Source: Shewanella holmiensis (GTDB taxonomy: Bacteria > Pseudomonadota > Gammaproteobacteria > Enterobacterales > Shewanellaceae). Taken from it: a stretch of DNA of 63,336 nt. The stretch covers positions 1-63,336 of the forward strand of contig NZ_JAMTCD010000023.1 in assembly GCF_025370255.1 (NCBI RefSeq), given 5' to 3'. This document shows positions 1-7,879 of the stretch, in pieces (within the stretch, counting starts at the first letter, position 1; each line of letters begins with the position of its first letter). Under the pieces are notes generated by a model. That model saw nothing but the letters and a program-made list of their open reading frames with translations, was not told where the DNA came from and ran no database searches. The translations under genes and the position numbers were made by a program.

Positions 1-68
1 TCTGCACACATCGAAAAAGCGTAAGATCTTACGTCGATATTTACACTATAAAGGTATCACTCGGGCTT

Positions 69-123
69 GTTCAACACTTGGGATAAGGACGCGGCTGCGC
101 GCGGCCTATCCTTATTCGTTAGG
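69..123 (-). other. attC-like integron recombination site 1 (short)
   Basis: On the minus strand it starts with CCTAACG and ends with GTTGAAC, which fits the RYYYAAC and GTTRRRY ends of attC. Between them AATAAGGATA can pair with the later CCTTATC, with a GC-rich centre. At about 55 bp it is at the short end for attC. It directly follows the stop codon of the 116-codon gene, as expected of a cassette. The interior is less canonical than in the other three sites. Confidence 0.6.
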
Positions 124-124
124 T

Positions 125-469
125 TTATGACACAAAAGTTAAACCAATTTTCATGCTTGTTATAATCGCCATGTAAATTAGCACAACAATTGATTTTCTG
201 CGCCTACGAGCAAGTAATTCATTTATTACTACACTACCTTTATTTATTATTTTCGATCGCCATAAAAGTAACCAAAAAATATCAAGTGTATATGAATTAC
301 CATTTATGACTATCTCACTTTTTCTGATCGGGCATATTCCAAGAAAGGCAGAGTAAATAAGTGTATTGTTTTCTTTCACAACAAATTTTGTAGTGAATCG
401 GTCATATATCACATCGATAGTTGAGTCTGCAATTTCGTGTTTTTGTGATTGGATTCTCTCAAACTTCAT
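125..469 (-). CDS. Cassette-encoded small membrane-associated protein, unknown function
   Basis: I do not recognise this protein. It has about 114 residues when read from the ATG at 469; a TTG six bases upstream (475) is the alternative. The N-terminal half is polar and strand-like. Further on a hydrophobic patch (DIFWLLLW) is followed by a basic cluster (ARRRRK) and a final hydrophobic stretch (VVLIYMAIITSMKIG), so one or two membrane segments and a cytoplasmic basic loop are likely. The gene fills almost all the space between two attC-like sites, with its start codon about 8 bases from one and its stop beside the other. That tight packing is typical of an integron cassette and leaves little room for its own promoter. 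Confidence 0.6.
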   Translation of the reverse strand: MKFERIQSQKHEIADSTIDVIYDRFTTKFVVKENNTLIYSAFLGICPIRKSEIVINGNSYTLDIFWLLLWRSKIINKGSVVINELLARRRRKSIVVLIYMAIITSMKIGLTFVS

Positions 470-476
470 ATACAAA

Positions 477-575
477 CCTAACGCCGCAATAAGCGGACTA
501 AAATAGTGGGTTATAATGTGTAGCGAAACGAAACCTAACCAACTGTTTTAGTTCAGTTAAATTGCCTTGTTATAG
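477..575 (-). other. attC-like integron recombination site 2
   Basis: Read on the minus strand, it opens with CTATAACAAGGC and closes with GCGGCGTTAGG. These match the inner and outer core motifs of Vibrio/Shewanella-type attC sites (TAACAA... and ...GCGTTA). The interior is an imperfect palindrome: CCGCTTATTGCGG near one end and AGTTGGTTAGG opposite AACCCACTA in the middle. About 99 bp long. The stop codon of the neighbouring 319-codon gene lies inside its first bases. Confidence 0.85.
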
Positions 576-1529
576 TGCGTTTTCAAAACCACATGATAAG
601 CACATTCCACAATCAGCATGTAGTTTGTTACCTTCGCAACCTTCTTCCTCACATTGCCGTTCTATGAGTGTTCCGGTACGGTTACATATGCAACAATCAT
701 AAACAGCCATGCCTTTCTTTTGTTGGTAAGTTTCTCCAATACCATCCATGAATTCATGGTCGAAGAAATCCATTTCTGAAACTATTTTGTAACAATCAGG
801 GCAATGAACCGATCTAGTTTTTTTCTCAAAGTTAAAATACTTCAGCACTAAAGATGGGCTTAATGCTTGTACTACTACTGTAAATTCATTAAGCAATCCG
901 TTAACTAGGTATGCGTTACTATTAGCTTCTTCTTTAAAATGCCTAATTGAGTTTACTGGCGAATTACCTAAATACCGTTTTCTAGATTTAAACCAGTCTT
1001 TATCGTCAGAAAAATGATGATAGGTAAATAAGATAAACTCTAGTACCTCTTCTGGTTTCACTGATAGATTTTTATCGACGGTATGCATTACTTTATTTCT
1101 AATTATTCTTAAGCGTTCATTCCATTGAATGAACTTGTCAGGGAATCTAACTTCACAAACCGAATCGTGCACCTTTATCAGATCTTGTGCATCAAGAGAC
1201 CTAAAAGCAGAAAAAGAGGTATCATTTTTATTACAGTTTTTTGGCCATGATTGAGGGTTTCCTGAAATTAAAAGATATGGAGAAATATCTACTATTTTCC
1301 CTTTTATATAAAATTCTACAGCTTGCTGTACCAAAGCAGTGGAAGTAATTAAAGTCTGTTTGGCGGAATCCCAATATCTATCTGCTTCATTAGCATGAGG
1401 AGAGTCTTCTATCAGTCCTAAGACTTCATCAAACTCACTTAATAGCTCAACGACTGAGTCCCAAGAAGAGTTTAAATAATCTTCAGAGGTTTTAAAAAAA
1501 TCTTCTTTTGTTGGAAAGTCTATAATCAA
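570..1529 (-). CDS. HEPN-motif protein with cysteine-rich zinc-binding tail (integron cassette)
   Basis: 319 residues from a TTG start. Residues 135-155 contain R144-N145-x3-H149 in a helical context (RLRIIRNKVMHTV). This matches the R-x4-6-H motif of HEPN ribonucleases, which are common in toxin-antitoxin, abortive infection and CRISPR-associated systems. The C-terminal 80 residues carry CPDC (243-246), CCIC (279-282), C293, C298 and CGMCLSC (307-313), enough ligands for two zinc ribbons. No signal peptide or membrane segment is visible. It lies alone between two attC-like sites. A role in RNA cleavage or phage defence is inferred from the motif and mobile setting only; full HEPN homology could not be checked. 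No antitoxin-like partner is visible in the same cassette. Confidence 0.7.
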   Translation of the reverse strand: MIIDFPTKEDFFKTSEDYLNSSWDSVVELLSEFDEVLGLIEDSPHANEADRYWDSAKQTLITSTALVQQAVEFYIKGKIVDISPYLLISGNPQSWPKNCNKNDTSFSAFRSLDAQDLIKVHDSVCEVRFPDKFIQWNERLRIIRNKVMHTVDKNLSVKPEEVLEFILFTYHHFSDDKDWFKSRKRYLGNSPVNSIRHFKEEANSNAYLVNGLLNEFTVVVQALSPSLVLKYFNFEKKTRSVHCPDCYKIVSEMDFFDHEFMDGIGETYQQKKGMAVYDCCICNRTGTLIERQCEEEGCEGNKLHADCGMCLSCGFENAL

Positions 1530-1555
1530 AAGCTAACCCTGTATTGGTGAAGCAC

Positions 1556-1649
1556 TATAACGCCCACACTAAGGGGCTTTTAATAGTTGGCTATAATGTG
1601 AAGCGAAACGGAACCGAGCCAACTGTTAAAAGTCCCGCTTTAGTTGATT
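1556..1649 (-). other. attC-like integron recombination site 3
   Basis: Read on the minus strand, it opens with AATCAACTAAAGCGGGAC and closes with CCCCTTAGTGTGGGCGTTATA. The close is nearly the textbook right end of Vibrio-type attC repeats. Interior arms GGGACTTTTAACAGTTGGCT and AGCCAACTATTAAAAGCCCC form a long imperfect hairpin. About 94 bp. It overlaps the 3' end of the 151-codon membrane protein gene. Confidence 0.88.
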
Positions 1650-2081
1650 TTTAGCTGTAATTTGCCACCGATTTAGATAATAAAATACAACACCGTGCAA
1701 ACTGCCAACAAGTCCAGCAACCAAACTTGAAGGTATTGCAATAGTGAAAATGTACTCCAATACTTGCCACCCGTTTGCACCAAGTAGCGGACCGCCAGCA
1801 GCAAGCACCTCAGAAGATATAGACCAACCCCAAAAGATACAGCTAGCTATGAAAGCCCACTTAAATCCATCGATTGCATACAAAGATACAGTAGCTTTAC
1901 CCTGGAGCAATATCTGAGCTAGTGCTGATGTACGATAAGATACCAACGCTGATACAGGCACCAAAATAAATAAAATAATAGGTAAAGCCCCCCACCAATA
2001 AGAAGCGAGCGACATCCCTATTACTGACCAAGTTATTAAAGTAAATAGCCCGTTTATTAAACCAATTTTTTTGGGTGACAC
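1626..2081 (-). CDS. Cassette-encoded integral membrane protein, unknown function
   Basis: 151 residues from a GTG start with a GAGAG sequence a few bases upstream. The hydropathy pattern suggests four membrane helices, at about residues 8-28, 30-50, 70-95 and 105-135, with basic residues at the N-terminus (SPKK) and C-terminus (AKNQLKRDF). I cannot place it in a named family. It is enclosed by two attC-like sites and oriented like the other cassette genes, so it is a single-gene cassette. Membrane proteins of unknown function are common cargo of chromosomal integrons. Confidence 0.6.
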   Translation of the reverse strand: MSPKKIGLINGLFTLITWSVIGMSLASYWWGALPIILFILVPVSALVSYRTSALAQILLQGKATVSLYAIDGFKWAFIASCIFWGWSISSEVLAAGGPLLGANGWQVLEYIFTIAIPSSLVAGLVGSLHGVVFYYLNRWQITAKNQLKRDF

Positions 2082-2096
2082 AGTTCTCTCGATTAC

Positions 2097-2171
2097 AGCT
2101 AACGCCGCAAGCAGCGGCGAGCATTAGCGAGTCCAGCACCGAAGGTGCGAGGCTGACTTGCCTTGTTATAA
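2097..2171 (-). other. attC-like integron recombination site 4
   Basis: Read on the minus strand, it opens with TTATAACAAGGCAAGTCAGC and closes with GCCGCTGCTTGCGGCGTTAGC. About 75 bp. Nested palindromes (GCACC TTC GGTGC, and CCGC/GCGG) give the folded hairpin expected of attC. It follows the stop codon of the secreted HEQIH protein. Confidence 0.85.
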
Positions 2172-2178
2172 GACATCA

Positions 2179-2760
2179 CTAAATATACAAGTCATTGTTT
2201 TTTAAAACATCTCTGATTTTATCGCCATCTTTCAAAATTGTTTTATAAATCCATTTGTAGAAATATTTACCGTTATTGGCAATTACAGCTCTGGCCTTTT
2301 CTTGTCCAACAACTGCGGTAAGTGCATCTAATTCCATCAAGCAAACTGCCAAATGAAGATACGTTGAGGACTCGCTTCTAGCTCCTTCTGGATAGCCTAC
2401 AGGCACTTCTGGATAGATTTTTTTTAGCGCCGATATGGTATTTTTTACCTGCTCTTTCCTAGAGTCTTCGTACCAATGGATTTGTTCATGCAGCAACTGA
2501 GATAACCCAGAAAGATCGGCATCTGGTCTTGAAGCTCCAAGTGTTAAAACCGGATGACTGAAAGGACTTCTCGTTGTCTCATCTATGACTATTTTTTCGG
2601 TGAACCACCATTTTTCCAGATCGTACTGCTCAATCAATCGAAATATCTGTGCTTTCTTTGCTTGCTCGGCCGCAGAATTATTTGCAAGTGAAATACTAAT
2701 ATCTTCCTTTGCGTGTGATTGGTAGCAACACATAAGTAGAGCCAAAATTATGTACTTCAA
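2179..2760 (-). CDS. Secreted putative metallopeptidase-like protein (HEQIH motif), integron cassette
   Basis: 193 residues from a TTG start; GGAGG lies 5 bases upstream (2766-2770), which fixes this start. Residues 1-17 (KYIILALLMCCYQSHA) are a convincing signal peptide, so the protein is exported. The mature part contains LLHEQIHWYED at about residue 88. HEQIH matches the HExxH signature of zinc metallopeptidases, but no confident third ligand is seen. A conserved-looking YPEGARSESSTYLHLAVCLMELDAL follows. The cassette starts at a GTTATAAG core about 15 bases upstream. Peptidase activity is a hypothesis; the protein may be inactive or act on cell-wall peptides. Confidence 0.6.
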   Translation of the reverse strand: MKYIILALLMCCYQSHAKEDISISLANNSAAEQAKKAQIFRLIEQYDLEKWWFTEKIVIDETTRSPFSHPVLTLGASRPDADLSGLSQLLHEQIHWYEDSRKEQVKNTISALKKIYPEVPVGYPEGARSESSTYLHLAVCLMELDALTAVVGQEKARAVIANNGKYFYKWIYKTILKDGDKIRDVLKNNDLYI

Positions 2761-2774
2761 GATTACCTCCTTGT

Positions 2775-2809
2775 CTTATAACAGCTTATTGAACGGCGCA
2801 TCATTCAAT
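2775..2809 (-). other. Right boundary of the cassette array; attI-like or truncated attC core
   Basis: CTTATAAC at 2775-2782 reads GTTATAAG on the minus strand, the recombination core expected where the first cassette joins attI or a preceding attC. Immediately beyond it, ATTGAA (2788-2793) and TTCAAT (2804-2809) form a short hairpin, but no complete attC follows. No integrase gene occurs in the next 400 bases. The site may be a relic attI or a truncated attC. Confidence 0.45.
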
Positions 2810-3187
2810 GTCGGCCATTTAAGTTATTGATTAATAACATCCTACATTTGCTATCTTATTGATGTAAAGCACTTTTTATTTCAACAATCGCAAAACAAAG
2901 CGTGCAAAATGTTTTTCAATATTATTTTTTTACTTGCTAGCTAAAAAACACTTTAAAAATAAATACCTTACAAAAATCTCGCTTCAATACCACCTACTAC
3001 TTATGAATGATTTTTGACCTGATAATTCGTCAATCTGCCAAAAAACATTACAACTGTATAAAGATACAGGTATAAATAAAAGCGGGCGAATTTATCAAAC
3101 ATAGCGATTATTTAGGCTTAATTCGAGTAAGGCATATAAATTAACCATTCCGCCCACCTTTAATAAATCCACATCACGCATTTTGAC
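2783..3187. other. Intergenic stretch, AT-rich, no gene seen
   Basis: About 400 bases between the cassette array and the lipocalin-like gene. I find no convincing open reading frame, RNA gene or strong terminator, only AT-rich sequence. It lies where an integron integrase would be expected if the array were complete, and none is there. Confidence 0.6.
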
Positions 3188-3697
3188 CTAAATACGCTGC
3201 CACACTTCCTGCTCTTTCAACACACCGTTTTCAATCCGTTTAGTGAATAGCTTGTCTTGCTTGAGGGTGTATTCAAATTTAAACGCCGCGCCTTCTGCTA
3301 CCCCAAATGAATTAAGCTCTGGGGTTTCAATATAATATTTGTCGCTAAATTGATAAGTACCAGTACCAGCGGCCCAAAATTGTTTACTGCCTTGCACATC
3401 TTTAATGGTGGTGAAGCTGAAATGACTATCTGAAATGATTTTAATTGAGCGTAAATTAAGATGTTGGTAATCGACCCATTGCTGCTTTTCATCAAGATAT
3501 TGACCTGATACTAGCTGCCATGTACCAATTAACGGATTAGATTGGAGGCGTTCTTGCTTGGCATAAGCCGCTTCAAGTTGCGCATTTAATGGAATAGTAT
3601 GGCCTGTTTGCACTATTGCCACACTTGTTAGCAATAACATCACACTGCAATGCTTGAGTGTACTAAAACTGGATACTGCCATTGCCTTAATATTCAT
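3188..3697 (-). CDS. Exported lipocalin-like domain protein
   Basis: 169 residues. The N-terminus (basic residues, then CSVMLLLTSVAIVQTGHTIPLNA) looks like a signal peptide cleaved around residue 38-40, so the protein is probably periplasmic. The mature part holds LIGTWQLVSGQY, the opening strand of the lipocalin-like / DUF4488-type barrel, then WVDYQHLNLRSIKIISDSHFSFTTI and GTGTYQFSDKYYIETPEL, which resemble its beta strands. Such domains bind small hydrophobic ligands, but no specific ligand can be named. It stands alone: the cassette array lies downstream and a repeat-rich gap lies upstream. Confidence 0.7.
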   Translation of the reverse strand: MNIKAMAVSSFSTLKHCSVMLLLTSVAIVQTGHTIPLNAQLEAAYAKQERLQSNPLIGTWQLVSGQYLDEKQQWVDYQHLNLRSIKIISDSHFSFTTIKDVQGSKQFWAAGTGTYQFSDKYYIETPELNSFGVAEGAAFKFEYTLKQDKLFTKRIENGVLKEQEVWQRI

Positions 3698-3727
3698 TAC
3701 ACTATTTCCCTATAGTTTTGAGCACTC

Positions 3728-3770
3728 GTTTTAGCTTTGGTTTTAGCTTTGAGCGCTAGTTTTAGCTTTG
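3728..3770. repeat. Short direct repeat, three copies of GTTTTAGCTTTG
   Basis: Perfect 12-bp copies at 3728-3739, 3740-3751 and 3759-3770, the last two followed by GAGC. The rest of the 3698-4020 gap holds related low-complexity phrases such as TTTTGCGCTGA and TTTTTACGCT, and no gene. It probably arose by replication slippage; no function is evident. Confidence 0.8.
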
Positions 3771-4020
3771 AGCACAAGCGTGAGTACCAAGCCAATATCC
3801 CAAATAGCCTCAGCATTGTTTAACTTGCAGTTAATATTATTGATTTACATCACTTTGGTAAAAATTTCGCGCTATCACCCAATAACAAGCTGATACTGAC
3901 TTTTGCGCTGACCCTGTTTTTGCGCTGATACAGTTTTTACGCTTACGCTGATGTTAACTGCGCCATCATAACTTAAAAACTGCTTGGGTAAATTACACTA
4001 AAGTATGGATGTTTTACCGA

Positions 4021-5079
4021 TTATAAAGATTGCTTTAGGCGTAACATGCCTTCATCGATTGATACCAATGGCTGATAACCTAAGTCTTGTTTCGCGGCAC
4101 TAATATCAAAATAGTGGCTGGTTGATAACTGCTTAGCCACAAACTTGGTCATGATGGGTTCTTCGGCTTTATTTAATGCCAAATAAACCGACTCAAGCAG
4201 TGCTCCAACCCCATAAGCTAATCTTGCTGGCACACGTTTGGTAACCGGCGGTAAATCGACACAGGCTAATATTTTATTGAGCATTTGTGCCATGGTAATA
4301 GGTTGGTCATTGCTTAAAAAATATGCTTTACCAGCAGATTTAGCCACAGAGGTTAAATCAACCGCCGCAAGAATATGGGCATAGGCCGCATTATCCACAT
4401 AAATGGTATCGACTAACTTATCCTGCTTACCTACCAATTTTAATCGCCCTGCTTTGGCTCGCTCAATCACCCGAGGCACCAAATGAGGATCATTCGGCCC
4501 CCAGATAAGATGTGGCCTTAAGGCGGTGGTTTTTAAACTTGGGCTGTTCGCCGCAAGCATGCTTTTTTCAGCAATCGCTTTTGACTCGCCATAATAATTC
4601 AAATACAGACCAGCATAGGGCGCTTGCTCATTGATACCATTTTCGTCTTGGCCAGCAAACGTCACACTTGGGGTGCTGGTATAAATTAAATATTGAATAT
4701 TTAAACGCTGACAAGCCTTAATAATGTTATTTGCGCCGTCAACGTTAGGTGAGAAATAGCTTTGCTTACTGCCCCACACTCCGGCCTTAGAGGCGACATG
4801 AAAAACCAAATCACAACCCTGCATCGCCGCTGTGACTTGCTCAGCGTTAGCAATATCACCTTGAATAACCTGCACGCCCATTTGAGTTAATTGGGGGTAG
4901 TCACTTCTTGCAAAGCCGACTACGGCAATACCCGCTGCAATTAGTCGTTTGCAAATGGCAAACCCTAAAAACCCTCCTGCCCCAGTAACAAAAGCCTTAG
5001 TCACCTTTTGGTTAAGTTGATTGAGTGCAACTTGTTCTTCAATAGGATAATCACTCAGCATAGTGTGTTGTTCAGCCAT
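4021..5079 (-). CDS. oleD: OleD, NADPH-dependent 2-alkyl-3-oxoalkanoate reductase
   Basis: Short-chain dehydrogenase/epimerase-fold enzyme that reduces the beta-keto acid made by OleA to a beta-hydroxy acid, the second step of head-to-head olefin synthesis. The Rossmann motif GAGGFLG lies about 30 residues from the start. STPSV followed by YYGESKA supplies the Ser and the Tyr-x3-Lys catalytic residues. I chose the ATG at 5079 (352 residues): it overlaps the oleC stop as TAATG and has GGAAAG just upstream, indicating translational coupling. An in-frame TTG at 5106 would add nine residues. It is the last gene of the ole cluster. Confidence 0.92.
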   Translation of the reverse strand: MAEQHTMLSDYPIEEQVALNQLNQKVTKAFVTGAGGFLGFAICKRLIAAGIAVVGFARSDYPQLTQMGVQVIQGDIANAEQVTAAMQGCDLVFHVASKAGVWGSKQSYFSPNVDGANNIIKACQRLNIQYLIYTSTPSVTFAGQDENGINEQAPYAGLYLNYYGESKAIAEKSMLAANSPSLKTTALRPHLIWGPNDPHLVPRVIERAKAGRLKLVGKQDKLVDTIYVDNAAYAHILAAVDLTSVAKSAGKAYFLSNDQPITMAQMLNKILACVDLPPVTKRVPARLAYGVGALLESVYLALNKAEEPIMTKFVAKQLSTSHYFDISAAKQDLGYQPLVSIDEGMLRLKQSL

Positions 5080-6821
5080 TATTCTTTCCATTGCTTTTGA
5101 GCCCAAACGGCTAATTTTTCACGAAATATTTTAGCATTATGACGCACATCAACCGGAAATTCTGGATGAATTAAAAAGCGGCTTATCCCCTGGGTATGTG
5201 GATGGGCATTAGCAAGTTCGAGTAAGGCCTGATAAAGCACTTTTGAGGTAGAGCACACCACCCCTTTATGCAGTTCGATACACACTAAAGGCACTACGTT
5301 GCCATCAATCGTCACTGGCACTAATGCTGAACGTTTCACTTGCTCATGGGTATTAAAGACTCGTTCACAGGGTATTGAAAAATAACGTTTTTCAAATTGC
5401 CCTTTTACATTTGCATCCACACGGTGGGCTTTGCGGCCACACATCCACAGGTGGTTATTCTCATCTAGATAACCAACATCGCCCATACGGTGGCGCATTT
5501 GCGTGCCATCTTGTATTTTTGCTCCGGCGGTGGCGCTATCGCGTTGATAGTAAGCTTGGCTGACCATCGCACCTTTAACCACAATTTCACCAATATGGTT
5601 TACAGGTAAGCTTAAATCGTCTGTCCAGTGCGCGATAGGTTGCTCAACGATATCAATTATCGCTATTTCAACCCCCTCAATGGCCTGCCCAACACAAATG
5701 CCTGCGCCTTGATCGGTTTTATCTGTGGTGGTGAATAATGCGCTACTGGCAATTTTACTGATGGGTAACGACTCGGTAGCGCCATAGGAGTTAAGCACTT
5801 CGACGTTAGGCTCAAGCATTTTACTGAAAAGTTTAATCGATGAAATGGTTGCTGGCGCGCCGGCTGAAATTACCCGCTTTACTGAAGTCAGCTTATGTTG
5901 AGTTTGCTCTCCCGCCTGCCCTAATCGCTCAAGTAGTGCAGGGTTAACAAACATATTACTGCATTGATACTGCGAGATTGCGGCAAATAAGTGTTTAGGC
6001 TCCGCGGTAATAGGTTTGCTGGCATCCATATCTGGCACAATTGACGCCATGCCTAAGGCGGGGCCAAATAACGAAAACAGCGGAAAAGTCGCTAGATCGC
6101 GCTCGCCAACATTAATGCCGTAATCGTATTTTAAAGCACTGATTTGCGCTTCAAACATTTTATGGCTGTATACCACGCCTTTGGGCGTGCCGGTACTGCC
6201 GCTGGTAAACAGTATGGCGGCCATTTGGTCTTCGGCTAATTTCACCATAGGGTAACGATTGTACTGAGTACCATTAATTTGTTTTAACGACTCAATACTA
6301 AGGCACCCCGCCAGCCAGCGTTGAATACGATTACCGCCGACATTAATGCAATACTTAACAGAACCCTTGCCCCAGCCAAGCAATCGCCTGGCAATGTGAG
6401 CTTTGGGGATGCCGATAAAGGCATCGGGTTTGGCTTCAATAAAGCATTGTTTTAAATTGCTAACTCCCATGCCTGGATCAACTAAAATGGGAATGATTCC
6501 GGCTTTAAACAGCGCAAAAGTGAGATTAAAAAAAGCGATACTAGGCGTCACCATTAATACCGCTTTCATACCTTGCTTAATACCTGCGGCATTCAGTTTA
6601 TAAGCCAACTCATCAGATTTCTTATCGAGTTCGGCAAAGGTTAGCTCTTGATACTGATATTGTCCGTTATCTTTAGCCTGTTGTACTGCAACTGCTAATA
6701 AATCAGGGCTATGCAGAGCAGCATTCACGAGATGCTGACACAAATTAGCATATTCAGTTACTGCGTGGGTTTGCATGTGCTGATCAGCAGTGGGATCAGG
6801 TAAAGGTGTTGAATGAGTCAT
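5079..6821 (-). CDS. oleC: OleC, beta-lactone synthetase (acyl-AMP ligase family)
   Basis: 580-residue member of the ANL adenylating family. In olefin synthesis it activates the beta-hydroxy acid from OleD with ATP and closes it to a beta-lactone. The phosphate-binding P-loop [19 protein letters not shown] is at about residues 203-221, followed by the adenine-binding motif NSYGATES and the YRTGD-like [12 protein letters not shown] in the C-terminal third. It overlaps oleD by one base (TAATG). An intrinsic terminator lies about 95 bases upstream, between oleB and this gene, so it is expressed by read-through or from a promoter in the 113-base gap. Confidence 0.93.
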   Translation of the reverse strand: MTHSTPLPDPTADQHMQTHAVTEYANLCQHLVNAALHSPDLLAVAVQQAKDNGQYQYQELTFAELDKKSDELAYKLNAAGIKQGMKAVLMVTPSIAFFNLTFALFKAGIIPILVDPGMGVSNLKQCFIEAKPDAFIGIPKAHIARRLLGWGKGSVKYCINVGGNRIQRWLAGCLSIESLKQINGTQYNRYPMVKLAEDQMAAILFTSGSTGTPKGVVYSHKMFEAQISALKYDYGINVGERDLATFPLFSLFGPALGMASIVPDMDASKPITAEPKHLFAAISQYQCSNMFVNPALLERLGQAGEQTQHKLTSVKRVISAGAPATISSIKLFSKMLEPNVEVLNSYGATESLPISKIASSALFTTTDKTDQGAGICVGQAIEGVEIAIIDIVEQPIAHWTDDLSLPVNHIGEIVVKGAMVSQAYYQRDSATAGAKIQDGTQMRHRMGDVGYLDENNHLWMCGRKAHRVDANVKGQFEKRYFSIPCERVFNTHEQVKRSALVPVTIDGNVVPLVCIELHKGVVCSTSKVLYQALLELANAHPHTQGISRFLIHPEFPVDVRHNAKIFREKLAVWAQKQWKE

Positions 6822-6913
6822 AAATAGCTAAGTTACTTAATCAAAGTGGAATAAAAATAATGCCAATTAAATCAATTTGCCGTAATAAATGGCAAAACGC
6901 CTCAGTCTTTAAT

Positions 6914-6936
6914 AAAAAAGGCTCCGAAGAGCCTTT
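6914..6936 (-). terminator. Intrinsic terminator between oleB and oleC
   Basis: On the minus strand AAAGGCTC-TTCG-GAGCCTTT is an 8-bp stem with a UUCG tetraloop, followed by a run of Ts. The first stem arm overlaps the oleB stop codon. It should end much of the transcription from oleAB before oleCD. Confidence 0.85.
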
Positions 6937-7828
6937 AGTTTTGCTTGATAAAACCTTGAATCAGCCCAATCACATCGTCACTGGCATCTTCTAAAATATA
7001 ATGTCCACAGTCTGCAAACTCATGAACTTCCGCATGGGGCATACGCACTCGCCACTCTGCTAAAAAATGTTTATCAAACACAAAATCTTGTAAACCAAAA
7101 CAAATCAAGGTGGGCACATCCGCAAACTTAGCTAGGCTATCACCAATGTCAGTGACTAAATCAAAGTTACGATCACCTGGCTTTAATGGGATATCCTGCA
7201 CAAAACGGATTGTAGAAATACGATTTTTCCACGAATTAAATGGCGCAACATAGGCTTCACGCACGGCTTTATCCATGGGTTTACGCTTAACACCCACGTA
7301 AGACGCCGCTGAAGAAAATGCATTTAAACCACGCACTAATAAGGTGCCTAACAAGGTTTCACGGCAAATCCATAAGGCCCAAGGAAACGGTTTAGACTTA
7401 GGTAAATGAAACGCTGCGGTATTCAAATACACTAGGCGCTTAATGCGCTCAGGGTGACGAGCAGCAAATCCCGTCCCTATCATCCCGCCCCAATCATGAC
7501 ATACTAAGGTGATGTTCTCAGTAATGCCTAAATTGTCTAATAGGGCTTCTAAATCATCAATACGATTGTTTAGGGTGTAATCATAATCGGGATCGTTGGG
7601 TTTGTCGGATATACCACAACCAATATGATCAGGCACAATACACTGATGGTTAACACTAAGCGCACTGACTAAATTGCGAAAGTAATAGCACCAGCTTGGG
7701 TTACCATGAACCATAACAACAGGTTCGCCCTGGCCTTCATTAATATAGTGTAACTGATGGCCATTTCTATCTAAAAAATGGCTTTCAAATGGCAGTAATG
7801 ACTGTAACTGTTGTGTGTGCGACGTCAT
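6935..7828 (-). CDS. oleB: OleB, beta-lactone decarboxylase (alpha/beta hydrolase)
   Basis: 297-residue alpha/beta-hydrolase of the haloalkane dehalogenase-like group. It decarboxylates the cis-beta-lactone made by OleC to the final internal alkene. Visible residues: HGNPSW oxyanion region (41-46), nucleophile elbow CHDWGGM with D112, acid candidate D248 (FGLQDF) and catalytic H276 (DCGHY). No signal peptide. It follows oleA after a 51-base gap, consistent with co-transcription; the terminator overlapping its stop separates it from oleC. In some other bacteria oleB and oleC are fused; here they are separate. Confidence 0.93.
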   Translation of the reverse strand: MTSHTQQLQSLLPFESHFLDRNGHQLHYINEGQGEPVVMVHGNPSWCYYFRNLVSALSVNHQCIVPDHIGCGISDKPNDPDYDYTLNNRIDDLEALLDNLGITENITLVCHDWGGMIGTGFAARHPERIKRLVYLNTAAFHLPKSKPFPWALWICRETLLGTLLVRGLNAFSSAASYVGVKRKPMDKAVREAYVAPFNSWKNRISTIRFVQDIPLKPGDRNFDLVTDIGDSLAKFADVPTLICFGLQDFVFDKHFLAEWRVRMPHAEVHEFADCGHYILEDASDDVIGLIQGFIKQN

Positions 7829-7879
7829 GATGTGTCCTATTGAATATGTGTTATTTTTTGTTCAATTAGTAAGGGAGTG

